Assembly: GCA_023392615.1 (NCBI GenBank)
Contig: JAEVYT010000030.1
Span: 372,001 to 436,000, forward strand
Length of the DNA stretch: 64,000 bases
Direction: 5' to 3'
Source: Bacillota bacterium
GTDB taxonomy: Bacteria; Bacillota; Clostridia; Lachnospirales; Lachnospiraceae
Of this stretch, positions 8,129 to 17,059 are shown piece by piece. Within the stretch, counting starts at the first letter, position 1. Each line of letters begins with the position of its first letter. The notes beneath the pieces were generated by a model that saw only the letters and a program-made list of their open reading frames with translations, was not told where the DNA came from and searched no databases. The translations under genes were made by a program, and so were the position numbers.

Positions 8129-9727
8129 ATGGCAGACAGATTAAATAATATTTTAAAACAAGGATTGGCGCTTTGGAATAAATACACGACCAAACAAAAA
8201 ACAATGATTATTAGTATCGCTGTTGTGATTGTATTGGCATTCGCTATCTTATTCTTTTTGGTCAATCGCGTGGATTACAAAGAGTTTAAAGTATGTAAGG
8301 ATGCATCGGAAGCCAGTAAGGTATCTGAGCTGCTGAAATCGGAGGGTGTCAAGTACAAGTATAATGAAAACAACCTCACTTTTTATGTAGAGAGTAAAAA
8401 AACTACTGATGCGACCTTCTTACTGGCACAAAGTGATATTTCGACGGATGGAATTTCGTATGATCAATTGCTAAAGAATGATTTGAGTACGACGAATGCG
8501 GATCGAACACTTAAAATTAACTTATTTATGCAGAGTCAACTGAAAAATAAGATTAAGCAGATGAAGGGCGTCGAAGATGCGGAAGTTTATTACATTCCAA
8601 AAGATACAAGTAATAATATACTAACTGAACCTGAGGATACCGGTGCAGCCGTGATGTTGACGATTAAAGATGATTTTGATCCGTCTTCCGCACAGACGAT
8701 TGCAGAGGTAGTTGCTACTGTTATCGGTAATAAAAGTACGGATAAGATTAAGATAAATGATCAATTCGGTAATCTATTGTTCGGTGCTAATAAGGATTTA
8801 TATTCTGGTACAGCAACAGATACAATCGATTTTAAGGAAAGACTTCGAAATAATTTTATTAATAATCTTTATAAGCTCCTATTAAAGAATGGTGGTTATA
8901 AGGACGTTGAGATTGCTCCAAACCTTGTACTAGATATGGATAAGGTAGAAGAGATGTATACAGAATATTCCGTTCCGGAGGGAATGGATCAAGGTTATCT
9001 TACTAAAAGTTATAGCTACAAAACGGATAACTCTAATACTTCTTCAGGTGGCACTCCGGGGACATCATCCAATGATGGTACTGGTTATGATGTACAAAAT
9101 CCGGCAACGAATTCCGGATCTTCAAAAACAGAACAGAATGAATATGCACCCAATCAAAGAGTTACTAATACGAAACGCGAAGTGGGTGCGGTGAAATCTG
9201 ACCAATCCTCCATTGGTATTGTTCTTACCAGAGTAACAAACATAACAGAAGCTCAATTGAAAAAAAGCGGAGCCCTAAAAGGGACCACCTTTGCTGATTA
9301 TGTGAGCCAGAACAGTACTCCGAAAGCAGGAAAGGTTGATACAAAGCTAGTTCCTCTAGTAGCGGCGGCAACCGGTATTGCTCAGAATAAGATACAGATT
9401 ACGGTATGGGATCAGACGAACTTCATTCCTACCGTGAAAGCGCCTTTTGACTGGACAACTTATCTTCAGATCGGTTTAGCGGTTCTAATCGTAGGTTTAT
9501 TAGTATTCGTCGTATTTAGAGGTATCAGACCTGTTGAAGTTACAGAGACCGAACCTGAATTATCAGTGGAGCAATTACTTGCAACCACAAAAGAAAATCA
9601 AGTAATTGAGGATATCGAATTTAATGAGGTATCCGAAGTTCGAAGAATGATTGAAAAATTTGTAGATGAAAAGCCAGATGCGGTAGCTCAGTTACTTCGT
9701 AATTGGCTGAATGAAGAATGGAGTTAA
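8129..9727 (+). CDS. fliF: Flagellar MS-ring protein FliF
   Basis: 532 aa. It builds the membrane MS ring that anchors the C-ring and export gate. A first membrane helix lies at about residues 25-47 and a second at about 448-468. Between them are the YscJ/FliF ring-building motifs (YDQLLKNDLSTTNADRTLKINLF onward) and a Ser/Gly/Asn-rich periplasmic insert (about 300-335). The C-terminal cytoplasmic tail (EVRRMIEKFVDEKPDAVAQLLRNWL) is the FliG-binding segment. Its stop lies 13 nt before the fliG start. Confidence 0.97.
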   Translation: MADRLNNILKQGLALWNKYTTKQKTMIISIAVVIVLAFAILFFLVNRVDYKEFKVCKDASEASKVSELLKSEGVKYKYNENNLTFYVESKKTTDATFLLAQSDISTDGISYDQLLKNDLSTTNADRTLKINLFMQSQLKNKIKQMKGVEDAEVYYIPKDTSNNILTEPEDTGAAVMLTIKDDFDPSSAQTIAEVVATVIGNKSTDKIKINDQFGNLLFGANKDLYSGTATDTIDFKERLRNNFINNLYKLLLKNGGYKDVEIAPNLVLDMDKVEEMYTEYSVPEGMDQGYLTKSYSYKTDNSNTSSGGTPGTSSNDGTGYDVQNPATNSGSSKTEQNEYAPNQRVTNTKREVGAVKSDQSSIGIVLTRVTNITEAQLKKSGALKGTTFADYVSQNSTPKAGKVDTKLVPLVAAATGIAQNKIQITVWDQTNFIPTVKAPFDWTTYLQIGLAVLIVGLLVFVVFRGIRPVEVTETEPELSVEQLLATTKENQVIEDIEFNEVSEVRRMIEKFVDEKPDAVAQLLRNWLNEEWS

Positions 9728-9740
9728 GAGAGGTGTTAGT

Positions 9741-10754
9741 ATGGCGAAAGTAAATAGTGATATATCCGGAATTCAAAAAGCTGCAATTCTATTAATCACT
9801 CTTGGTCCGGAACGTTCTGCAACGATATTTAAACATCTCAAAGAAGAAGAGATAGAAACAATGACTCTTGAGATTGCCAATACCAGAAGTATTTCACCCT
9901 CTACGAAGGATCAAGTCATGGATGAGTTCTACGAGATCTGCCTTGCACAGCAATATATCGCAGAAGGTGGCATCTCCTACGCAAAAGAACTTCTTGAAAA
10001 AGCATTGGGTGTAGATAAGGCGAAGGATGTAATCGGTAAACTTACGGCTTCCTTACAGGTTCGTCCATTTGAATTTATACGAAAAACAGATGCTTCTCAG
10101 TTACTGAACTTTATACAGGATGAACATCCTCAGACAATAGCTTTAATTTTATCCTATTTGTCACCAAACCAGGCATCAACTATTATTTCTTCGTTAGGTC
10201 CTGATAAGCAAGCAGATGTTGCTAGACGTATTGCACAGATGGATCGTACTTCTCCTGATGTAATCAAAGAAGTAGAGAAGGTATTAGAACGAAAGTTGGC
10301 ATCTTTAGTAAATCAGGATTACACCATTGTTGGTGGTGTGGACTCCATCGTAGAAATCTTGAATACCGTTGACCGTGGAACAGAACGTCATATTATGGAG
10401 ACTTTAGAAATAGAAGAACCGGAACTTGCGGACGAGATCAGAAGAAAGATGTTTGTATTCGAAGATATTCTTACGCTGGATGACAAATCTATTCAGAGAG
10501 TTCTTCGTGAAGTGGATAACAATGAGCTTGCTGTTGCTCTTAAGGGCTCTAATGAGCAAGTTCAAAATATTATCTTTAATAACTTATCCAAGCGCCTTGC
10601 TGCGATGATTAAGGAAGACATGGAATACATGGGTCCTGTTCGTATGAAGGATGTAGAAGAGGCACAACAGAAGATTGTTAATATTATAAGAAAGCTGGAG
10701 GATTCCTCTGAGATTATTATTTCCAGAGGCGGAGGTGACGAGATCGTTGTCTAA
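9741..10754 (+). CDS. fliG: Flagellar motor switch protein FliG
   Basis: 337 aa. It forms the upper C-ring that contacts the stator for torque and direction switching. The N-terminal domain starts ISGIQKAAILLITLGPERSA. The middle domain contains the EHPQTIALILSYL motif (the EHPQ interaction patch). The C-terminal domain carries the charged torque helix around MFVFEDILTLDDKSIQRVLREVD. The ATG at 9741 (MAKVNSDISG) is chosen over an upstream ATG that overlaps fliF, because GAGAGG precedes it. Confidence 0.97.
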   Translation: MAKVNSDISGIQKAAILLITLGPERSATIFKHLKEEEIETMTLEIANTRSISPSTKDQVMDEFYEICLAQQYIAEGGISYAKELLEKALGVDKAKDVIGKLTASLQVRPFEFIRKTDASQLLNFIQDEHPQTIALILSYLSPNQASTIISSLGPDKQADVARRIAQMDRTSPDVIKEVEKVLERKLASLVNQDYTIVGGVDSIVEILNTVDRGTERHIMETLEIEEPELADEIRRKMFVFEDILTLDDKSIQRVLREVDNNELAVALKGSNEQVQNIIFNNLSKRLAAMIKEDMEYMGPVRMKDVEEAQQKIVNIIRKLEDSSEIIISRGGGDEIVV

Positions 10755-11526
10755 TGTGATTAAAGCATATTCCGTACGATATGATGAAGTTGTTAAAAAG
10801 ACAATTGATTCACAGTTAAAGATAAATAATATCATCGAGGTAAAGCCGAATGTTATTCCTCAATCAGAGGAGTCAACGAGCGAATTTGTTGAAGGAATCG
10901 ATGCACTTGTGGTGGATGCATTTTCATCAGAAGAAGATGCATCTGAGAAAGCTTCAGAAATTCTTGAGCAAGCCAATGATGAAGCTGAGATGATTATTGA
11001 ACAAGCAAAGCAAGAAGCAGAACGGATTAAAAGCGATGCATTTTCTATGGCTAAAGCAAGTGGATATGAAGAGGGTAAGCAACAGGCAAAACAGGAAGGG
11101 CAGAGACTTCAATATGAATATGACGTGAAAGCAAAACAACTTCAAAGTCATTATGAAGAGCTACTTAAAAGTGCTGAACCTGAGGTTGTTAAACTGGTTT
11201 CCTCACTGGTTCAAAAAATAACCGGTATCGTAGTAGAAGATAAAGAGGAAGTAATTTTGTATTTAGTACAAAACTCAATCAAGAATATGGAGCGAAGCAA
11301 TGAGTATACCATTCGTATTTCAAAAGACGATTATGAGTATGTTGAGGAGAGAAAAGATATAATCCTGGAGGCTCTTGGCAGAGAAGTATCAATATATTTT
11401 ACGGAAGACTTAAACTTACTGAAGAATCAATGTCTGATCGAAACAGACATGCAGGTGATCAATTGTAGCTTGGATATCCAATTAAATAACCTAATCACTG
11501 ATTTAAAATTACTCGGCAGTATTTAG
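10747..11526 (+). CDS. fliH: Flagellar export ATPase regulator FliH
   Basis: About 259 aa. FliH binds and restrains the FliI ATPase and docks it at the C-ring. A long Glu/Gln/Ala-rich coiled coil (about residues 60-140, EQANDEAEMIIEQAKQEAER) is followed by the FliH/V-ATPase E-like C-terminal domain. No ATG fits: TTG at 10747 (giving MSNVIKAYSVRYD) lies about 10 nt after a strong GGAGGTGA, while GTG at 10735 sits on the Shine-Dalgarno itself. The gene overlaps the end of fliG by 8 nt, implying translational coupling. Confidence 0.9.
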   Translation: MSNVIKAYSVRYDEVVKKTIDSQLKINNIIEVKPNVIPQSEESTSEFVEGIDALVVDAFSSEEDASEKASEILEQANDEAEMIIEQAKQEAERIKSDAFSMAKASGYEEGKQQAKQEGQRLQYEYDVKAKQLQSHYEELLKSAEPEVVKLVSSLVQKITGIVVEDKEEVILYLVQNSIKNMERSNEYTIRISKDDYEYVEERKDIILEALGREVSIYFTEDLNLLKNQCLIETDMQVINCSLDIQLNNLITDLKLLGSI

Positions 11527-11549
11527 ATTTTGTAATAATTTGCCGATAT
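11524..11549 (+). promoter_or_regulatory. Possible sigma-D-like promoter before fliI
   Basis: TAGA (11524-11527), a 14-nt spacer and a perfect GCCGATAT (11542-11549), the flagellar sigma -10 element, in the fliH-fliI gap. Against it: the predicted start (about 11556) would cut into the fliI ribosome binding site AGAAGGA. Confidence 0.35.
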
Positions 11550-11564
11550 ATAGAAGGAATGATC

Positions 11565-12875
11565 ATGATATCAATCGATTTTGATAAATATAAGCAATTG
11601 CTTAATAAATCCTATGTGACGGAAATTGGTAAGGTTATTAAAATGGTGGGACTAACCATCGAAGCATCCGGCCCAAGCTCAAATCTGAATGATGTTTGTT
11701 ATATCTTCGGAGAAGGGCAATCAGAAAAGAAAATTGCAGAAGTAATCGGTTTCCGTGAGAACAAAGTTTTATTAATGCCTTACGATGATATGGGCGGTGT
11801 TGGAATAGGAAGTTATGTAGAGAACTCAGGAACCACATTCAAAGTTCCTGTAGGGGATGAGTTGCTTGGTAAGGTACTTGATGGACTTGGTAATCCTATG
11901 GATGGCTCAGAGTTAAATACCAACCTGTTTTATCCTTCAGAAGCACCTGCACCCGATCCGTTAAAGAGGCAGTTGATTGAAGAAGTATTACCATTAGGAG
12001 TTAAAGCAGTTGACTCCATGCTGACAATCGGTAAAGGACAAAGAATTGGAATATTTGCCGGAAGCGGTGTTGGAAAAAGTACATTGCTGGGTATGTTTGC
12101 GAGAAATACAAAGGCAGATATCAATGTTATTGCATTAATCGGTGAGCGTGGTAGAGAGGTTCGTGAATTTATTGAGCGAGATCTCGGAGAAGAAGGCTTA
12201 AAGCGTTCCGTGTTAGTGATAGCAACCTCAGACAAGCCCGCATTAATTCGTAAAAAGGCAGCACAGACAGCCACAGCAATTGCAGAATATTTTAGAGATC
12301 AGGGAAAGGACGTACTTCTTATGATGGACTCCCTGACCCGTTTCTCAATGGCACAAAGAGAGATTGGACTTGCTTCCGGGGAACCACCGGTTTCCAGAGG
12401 GTATCCACCAAGCGTATATTCGGAGATGCCAAAGTTACTCGAAAGAGCCGGCAACTCTGAGCATGGATCAATCACAGGTCTTTACACCGTCTTGGTAGAC
12501 GGCGATGATTTCAATGAGCCGATTACCGATACAGCAAGAAGTATATTGGATGGACATATTATGTTATCCAGAAAATTAGGACACAAAAATCATTATCCAG
12601 CAATCGATGTTCTGCAGAGTATCTCCAGATGTATGAGCTCAATAGCTACAAAAGAGCATAAAACCGCCGCAGGAAAGTTAAAGAATGTACTTGCAACATA
12701 TCAGGATGCGGAGGACTTAATTAATATAGGAGCATATAAGAGTGGTTCAAATGCGGATATTGATTACACCATTACAAAGATTAAGGAAGTTAACTCGTTT
12801 CTTCAACAAGAGATGTATGAAAAACATAGTTTTGAAGAAGAAATTAATATGCTTATGGAGATTTTTGATAAATAA
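11565..12875 (+). CDS. fliI: Flagellum-specific ATPase FliI
   Basis: 436 aa. A hexameric ATPase related to F1-beta that energises the flagellar type III export gate. Walker A GSGVGKST is near residues 166-173, Walker B is DVLLMMDSLTRF, and the family signature SRGYPPSVYSEMPKLLERAG is intact. The ATG at 11565 is preferred (AGAAGGA 6 nt upstream) to the ATG at 11559. It ends in TAATG, sharing one base with fliJ. Confidence 0.97.
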   Translation: MISIDFDKYKQLLNKSYVTEIGKVIKMVGLTIEASGPSSNLNDVCYIFGEGQSEKKIAEVIGFRENKVLLMPYDDMGGVGIGSYVENSGTTFKVPVGDELLGKVLDGLGNPMDGSELNTNLFYPSEAPAPDPLKRQLIEEVLPLGVKAVDSMLTIGKGQRIGIFAGSGVGKSTLLGMFARNTKADINVIALIGERGREVREFIERDLGEEGLKRSVLVIATSDKPALIRKKAAQTATAIAEYFRDQGKDVLLMMDSLTRFSMAQREIGLASGEPPVSRGYPPSVYSEMPKLLERAGNSEHGSITGLYTVLVDGDDFNEPITDTARSILDGHIMLSRKLGHKNHYPAIDVLQSISRCMSSIATKEHKTAAGKLKNVLATYQDAEDLINIGAYKSGSNADIDYTITKIKEVNSFLQQEMYEKHSFEEEINMLMEIFDK

Positions 12876-13336
12876 TGAAAAAGTTTCGATATAAGATGGA
12901 AAGTGTTCTTCAAATTAAAGTAAAACTCGAGGATCAAGCAAAAAGTAACTATGGGAATGCTAGAATGCGCTTGAATCAAGAAGAGGATAAATTAGAGCAA
13001 ATGTATCTTAAGAAAAGTTCCTATGAAGAGGAATTAAGAAGTCTTAGGATAAATCGTCTGAATCTAATTGAGATCAGGATGTGTGAACAAGCAGTTGACG
13101 TTATGAAAACCAATATCAAACAACAAGCAGTTATTGTCAGAAACTCAGAACATCGTCTGGAAGTGGCCAGAATTCGATTGAGTGACGCAATGGTTGATCG
13201 TAAAACACAGGAAAGATTGAAAGAAAAAGCGTTTGATGAATATTTACTGGAATTTGATTCAGAGGAACGTAAGGAAGTAGATGAGCTGAATAGTTTTAAC
13301 TACAATAAGCCGACGTTTCAGGAGGGGGATGAATAA
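12875..13336 (+). CDS. fliJ: Flagellar export chaperone FliJ
   Basis: 153 aa, almost entirely a predicted coiled-coil hairpin rich in Lys, Glu and Arg, starting MKKFRYKMESVLQIKVKLED. This is the standard FliJ opening and length. FliJ resembles the gamma stalk of F1 and activates FliI while recycling chaperones. It is joined to fliI and to the next gene by one-base TAATG overlaps, so the three are translationally coupled. Confidence 0.92.
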   Translation: MKKFRYKMESVLQIKVKLEDQAKSNYGNARMRLNQEEDKLEQMYLKKSSYEEELRSLRINRLNLIEIRMCEQAVDVMKTNIKQQAVIVRNSEHRLEVARIRLSDAMVDRKTQERLKEKAFDEYLLEFDSEERKEVDELNSFNYNKPTFQEGDE

Positions 13337-14100
13337 TGGCAAGGAAAGAAAAAGAGGCCACCGACGAAAAGAAGGAAGACAATAAAATCCTGACGATGCT
13401 TATTGTAATTATGATAGTTTTTATATGGCTTGCATTATTTGGATTTTTAATAAAAATCGACGTTGGAGGATTTGGATCGGGTGTGCTTCGTCCGATACTG
13501 AAGGATGTCCCGATTGTAAACATGGTATTACCGAATGAATCAGGAATTAAAAATCCTACCAGTCAGGACTTTCAGTATAAATCACTATCCCAAGCAGTGG
13601 CTAAGATTAAAGAGCTGCAGGAGAAAATCGATGAACTAAATGCAAACTCTAAAACAGATAAGGATACAATAGCAGAACTGAAAAAAGAAGTAGCGCGTTT
13701 AAAAGTATTTGAGGATAATCAGAAAGAATTTGAGAAAAGAGTAGCTGAGTTTGATAAGAATGTTGTATTTAATGATAAGGCACCGGGACTGGAAGCTTAT
13801 AAAGCATACTATGAAGAGATTGACCCGACCAATGCAGCAAAATTGTATCAGCAGGTTGTAGAACAATTACAGTATTCACAGGCGATAAAGGAAAAGGCTG
13901 ATATTTATAGAAATATGGAACCGAAAGCAGCAGCTACGATTCTTCAGACAATGACAGCTGATATTGATTCAGTGGCACAGATTTTACTTAGTATGAAACC
14001 GAAGGAAAGTGGTGCGATTCTTGCTGAGATGGACAATGTAGCCGCAGCCAAGATCACAAAGATGATGCTTGATCTGGATGAAGCTAGATTAAATCAATAA
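13336..14100 (+). CDS. MotE/YlxF-like flagellar protein (MgtE N-domain-like)
   Basis: 254 aa. One N-terminal membrane helix (about residues 18-41) follows a Lys/Glu-rich cytoplasmic start, then a coiled coil (about 90-145). The C-terminal domain resembles the MgtE intracellular N-domain (IYRNMEPKAAATILQTM and LSMKPKESGAILAEMD). The same architecture and position are found in YlxF of Bacillus and the MotE chaperone of alphaproteobacteria, which stabilises the stator protein MotC. The function in Clostridia is not established. It is coupled to fliJ and lies 107 nt before fliK. Confidence 0.8.
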   Translation: MARKEKEATDEKKEDNKILTMLIVIMIVFIWLALFGFLIKIDVGGFGSGVLRPILKDVPIVNMVLPNESGIKNPTSQDFQYKSLSQAVAKIKELQEKIDELNANSKTDKDTIAELKKEVARLKVFEDNQKEFEKRVAEFDKNVVFNDKAPGLEAYKAYYEEIDPTNAAKLYQQVVEQLQYSQAIKEKADIYRNMEPKAAATILQTMTADIDSVAQILLSMKPKESGAILAEMDNVAAAKITKMMLDLDEARLNQ

Positions 14101-14130
14101 GCTGTGTAACATGAGTTTTATTTATAATGA

Positions 14131-14157
14131 TTATAGAAAGCGTAGTGCTTTTTATAA
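14131..14157 (+). promoter_or_regulatory. Stem-loop upstream of fliK
   Basis: TTATAGAAAGC (14131-14141) pairs with GCTTTTTATAA (14147-14157) with one wobble around a 5-nt loop. It sits in the 107-nt gap before fliK. The 3' arm contains five T but no U-tract follows, so it is at best a weak attenuator or processing site. Confidence 0.45.
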
Positions 14158-14207
14158 TAGATAATATGATGGCGTTAGTTTAGCGCTTGAGAGAAAGGAG
14201 GAAACAA

Positions 14208-15671
14208 ATGACGACACAGAGTGTTCAAGCACAGTCGCCAAACACCGTTGCAAAGATTACGGGTGGCGGCAGTAGTAAACCGAAGCATACTGGGAATGCG
14301 TTTGATTTATTTATCAATAGTTCCATGAAAATGACGGATATCAAATCAAATTCACAATCACAGGGTATTAGTGGTTCAAACACAAAGGATAACAATCAAA
14401 AAAATCCTAAGTTGAAAGACAACTACCAAGATGATCAGAGCAAGGTAACTAATAATGATAATCCGTTTCGACAAGTTAAAAACCAAAACGATGTATCAGT
14501 AAGCGATGATAATGCATCTGCAGTTAAAGACGACGCGAAAGATGATAAGGAAGACGTGGTTACTGATAATCAGCAGTTGATTTCACAAATCGTAGGAATG
14601 CTACAGTCAGTGAAAGATGCAGCGATGAAAGCTTTGAATTTATCTTCGGATGAACTGAATCAGCTTTTATCTGATCAGGGAATGACCTTGAGTGATTTAC
14701 TTCAACCCGAAAAATTGCAGCAGCTTGTTCTTGCAAGTAAAGGTACGAATGATATTCTGTCAGCGATCACCGATGAGAATCTTGCAGATACCATGAATCA
14801 ACTTCTCCAATCAGTAGACGAGATCAAAGAAAATAATAATCTTGGACTAACTGTTGATCAAATCAAAGCTCTATTAGAGCAGGCGAAGAATCAGGGAAAT
14901 GAACAAGTGAAGGAAGTAATGCCTCAGATCGTTAACGAAGAGACTATTGAGGATACTAATCAACAGACTCCGTTAGCAAATAAGTTGATTTCTGATACGA
15001 AAGATGAAGTAAGTACGAAGGAACAAACATCAGGGATTAATGATTTGAAAACAGTTACGCAAGAACCAAAAACACATGCTGATTTATCACAAAATCAGAA
15101 TTCGAACCAAAAGGGGAAAGACGAACTTGGCGCCAAAGATCAATTTCAGGTATTCGTAGACAACTTGGCTAAGTCAGCGCAAAGCATTCAAACCGATGTT
15201 ACGACGGGAATCTCTCAGACTGCGCAGTTTCGTGATGTTGTAAACCAAATTGTAGATAGCATTAAAATTTCGATTTCGCAAAATAATGCAAAAATGGAAC
15301 TTCAATTAAACCCTGAGAACTTAGGCAAGGTTAACTTAACCGTACAGTCAAAGAATGGTGTAATGACAGCCCAATTTGTAGTTCAAAATGAAGTAAGCAA
15401 GCAGGCGATTGAAAGTCAGATCCAAACTCTACGTGATACGTTAAACCAACAGGGAGTTAAGGTAGAAGCAATTGAAGTAACCGTTTCAGCAAATGCTTTT
15501 GAACAGAACAGTAGCCAGAACTCTAATAACGAGGCACAGTCTCAAAAGAATTCATCCGGCAAAAAGATCACCCTTGATGAAGCGTTATCCATGACAGAGA
15601 TTATGGAAGAAGCAGGTAATACAGAGGATGTCACAGGCTTAACCGGAAGTCAAATTAATTATACCGTATAA
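14208..15671 (+). CDS. fliK: Flagellar hook-length control protein FliK
   Basis: 487 aa. FliK measures the hook and switches export specificity from rod/hook to filament proteins. The first 330 residues are low-complexity and rich in Gln, Asn, Asp and Lys, as in secreted molecular rulers. The C-terminal Flg_hook domain is clear: MELQLNPENLGKVNLTVQ, then QSQIQTLRDTL-like repeats and GVKVEAIEVTVS. AAAGGAGG precedes the ATG at 14208; an upstream TTG at 14187 is rejected. It is followed after 21 nt by flgD, its usual partner. Confidence 0.93.
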   Translation: MTTQSVQAQSPNTVAKITGGGSSKPKHTGNAFDLFINSSMKMTDIKSNSQSQGISGSNTKDNNQKNPKLKDNYQDDQSKVTNNDNPFRQVKNQNDVSVSDDNASAVKDDAKDDKEDVVTDNQQLISQIVGMLQSVKDAAMKALNLSSDELNQLLSDQGMTLSDLLQPEKLQQLVLASKGTNDILSAITDENLADTMNQLLQSVDEIKENNNLGLTVDQIKALLEQAKNQGNEQVKEVMPQIVNEETIEDTNQQTPLANKLISDTKDEVSTKEQTSGINDLKTVTQEPKTHADLSQNQNSNQKGKDELGAKDQFQVFVDNLAKSAQSIQTDVTTGISQTAQFRDVVNQIVDSIKISISQNNAKMELQLNPENLGKVNLTVQSKNGVMTAQFVVQNEVSKQAIESQIQTLRDTLNQQGVKVEAIEVTVSANAFEQNSSQNSNNEAQSQKNSSGKKITLDEALSMTEIMEEAGNTEDVTGLTGSQINYTV

Positions 15672-15692
15672 TATCTAGAAAGGAGGAAAAAT

Positions 15693-16520
15693 ATGAGCGA
15701 TTTAATTCAAGCTGTGAAAAACGGAGTGGTTCAGCCGAATGAAAGTACAGTTACTCAGAAGAAATCCGGCAGTGCTCTGGATAAGGATGCTTTTCTTCAG
15801 CTCTTAACTACACAGATGAAATATCAGGATCCATTGAATCCTAGTTCTAACACTGAATATGTTGCACAGCTGGCAACCTTTTCTCAACTGGAACAGATGC
15901 AGAATCTAAGTAATACAACATCAAATTCACAAGCGTTTAACTTGGTTGGTAAGAATGTCATCGTTAAAAATGTAGATAACGCAGGTAATACTTCGTATGT
16001 GAACGGGGTGGTTGATTTTGTAAATATCACCGGTGGCAAGGCGCAAATGTCAATCGGAGGTAAGTTCTATACTCTGGATAAACTTGATACTATTATTGAT
16101 GATCAATTTATCCGAAATCAAAATCTCCCAGGAGTAACGGATGCAACAAAGATTAAATATGATGGTGAAAAACCTACTGATTTAAGCTTTAAAGTTAATC
16201 TTGGATCAGGTGATACCAAAGCAGATGATGTTGCAATCGCTATTAATGGTTATTTGGTAGATGCAAAGTATGTAAAATTATCTGGTGATACCGTTAAGAT
16301 TGATAAAGCAGCATTTAAAGATCTTACTAACGGTACATATAAGATTACGGTAGCATTTAATGATTCCGAATATACTGTTATAAGAGATAAGGTAACACTT
16401 GAAGTACAGAATGCAGTTACATCAGATGATACCCCACCTCCGGCTGATGGAGATGACAAAACAGATGGCGGTGATAAAACAGGTGGAGATGACTCAACTG
16501 GTGGTAGCGGTACAGCATGA
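15693..16520 (+). CDS. flgD: Flagellar hook-capping protein FlgD
   Basis: 275 aa. A scaffold that caps the growing hook and is discarded when the hook is complete. The N-terminal signature DAFLQLLTTQMKYQDPLNP (about residues 32-50) and the following TEYVAQLATFSQLEQMQNL are diagnostic. The middle is the FlgD Ig/Tudor-like region. The last 30 residues are an unusual acidic Asp/Gly/Thr-rich tail with repeats of the DKTGGD type. A strong ribosome binding site, AAAGGAGG, precedes the ATG. Confidence 0.95.
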   Translation: MSDLIQAVKNGVVQPNESTVTQKKSGSALDKDAFLQLLTTQMKYQDPLNPSSNTEYVAQLATFSQLEQMQNLSNTTSNSQAFNLVGKNVIVKNVDNAGNTSYVNGVVDFVNITGGKAQMSIGGKFYTLDKLDTIIDDQFIRNQNLPGVTDATKIKYDGEKPTDLSFKVNLGSGDTKADDVAIAINGYLVDAKYVKLSGDTVKIDKAAFKDLTNGTYKITVAFNDSEYTVIRDKVTLEVQNAVTSDDTPPPADGDDKTDGGDKTGGDDSTGGSGTA

Positions 16521-16584
16521 CGTACTTAATGAAACAAATACAAACGAATAAGCATTGCGCCTTAAATGGCAGGATGGAGGTTTA

Positions 16585-16977
16585 ATGAATATTCCAGTAA
16601 ATCAATTCCCGTCCATAGAGCAGATGACGCAGCAATTAAATGCAACGAAGAGCAATAGCTCAGGTGTCAACAAGCAGATTGTATCCACTCCCTTTAGTGA
16701 AATTTTAAAAAATCAGCAAATTGAAGTAAATGAGTTGAAATTCTCAAAGCATGCCAATGAGCGTATGGCAAGTCGAAATATTGATTTGACAGATGAACAG
16801 ATGGAACGATTGGAGATTGGTACAAAAAAAGCGGGAGAAAAGGGGATTAATGAATCCCTAGTTATGGTAGATGATCTGGCATTTATCGTAAGTGTTAAGA
16901 ACAACACGGTAATCACAGCGGTAAATGACGGAGATGACAAAGTTTTTACAAATATTGATGGTGCAGTTATCGCCTAA
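16585..16977 (+). CDS. Flagellar operon protein, TIGR02530-like
   Basis: 130 aa. It matches what I recall of the 'flagellar operon protein' family found between flgD and flgE in Firmicutes and some other phyla. The core LKFSKHANERMASRNIDLTDEQMERLEIGT leads into a C-terminal beta-rich part ending VITAVNDGDDKVFTNIDGAVIA. The N-terminal 50 residues are polar and probably disordered. No enzymatic motif and no membrane segment. The biochemical role is unknown; the position suggests hook assembly. GGAGG precedes the ATG at 16585. Confidence 0.8.
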   Translation: MNIPVNQFPSIEQMTQQLNATKSNSSGVNKQIVSTPFSEILKNQQIEVNELKFSKHANERMASRNIDLTDEQMERLEIGTKKAGEKGINESLVMVDDLAFIVSVKNNTVITAVNDGDDKVFTNIDGAVIA

Positions 16978-17059
16978 AGCCGGACCTAACGGAGGCTTTT
17001 GTATCCATGAATGACAGATTGGATACGGATGATGAAGCATAAAATGGAGGTCAACAATT

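Noticed and set aside
14187..14207. TTG start for fliK at 14187
   Set aside because: The frame between it and 14208 contains the AAAGGAGG site that serves the ATG at 14208.
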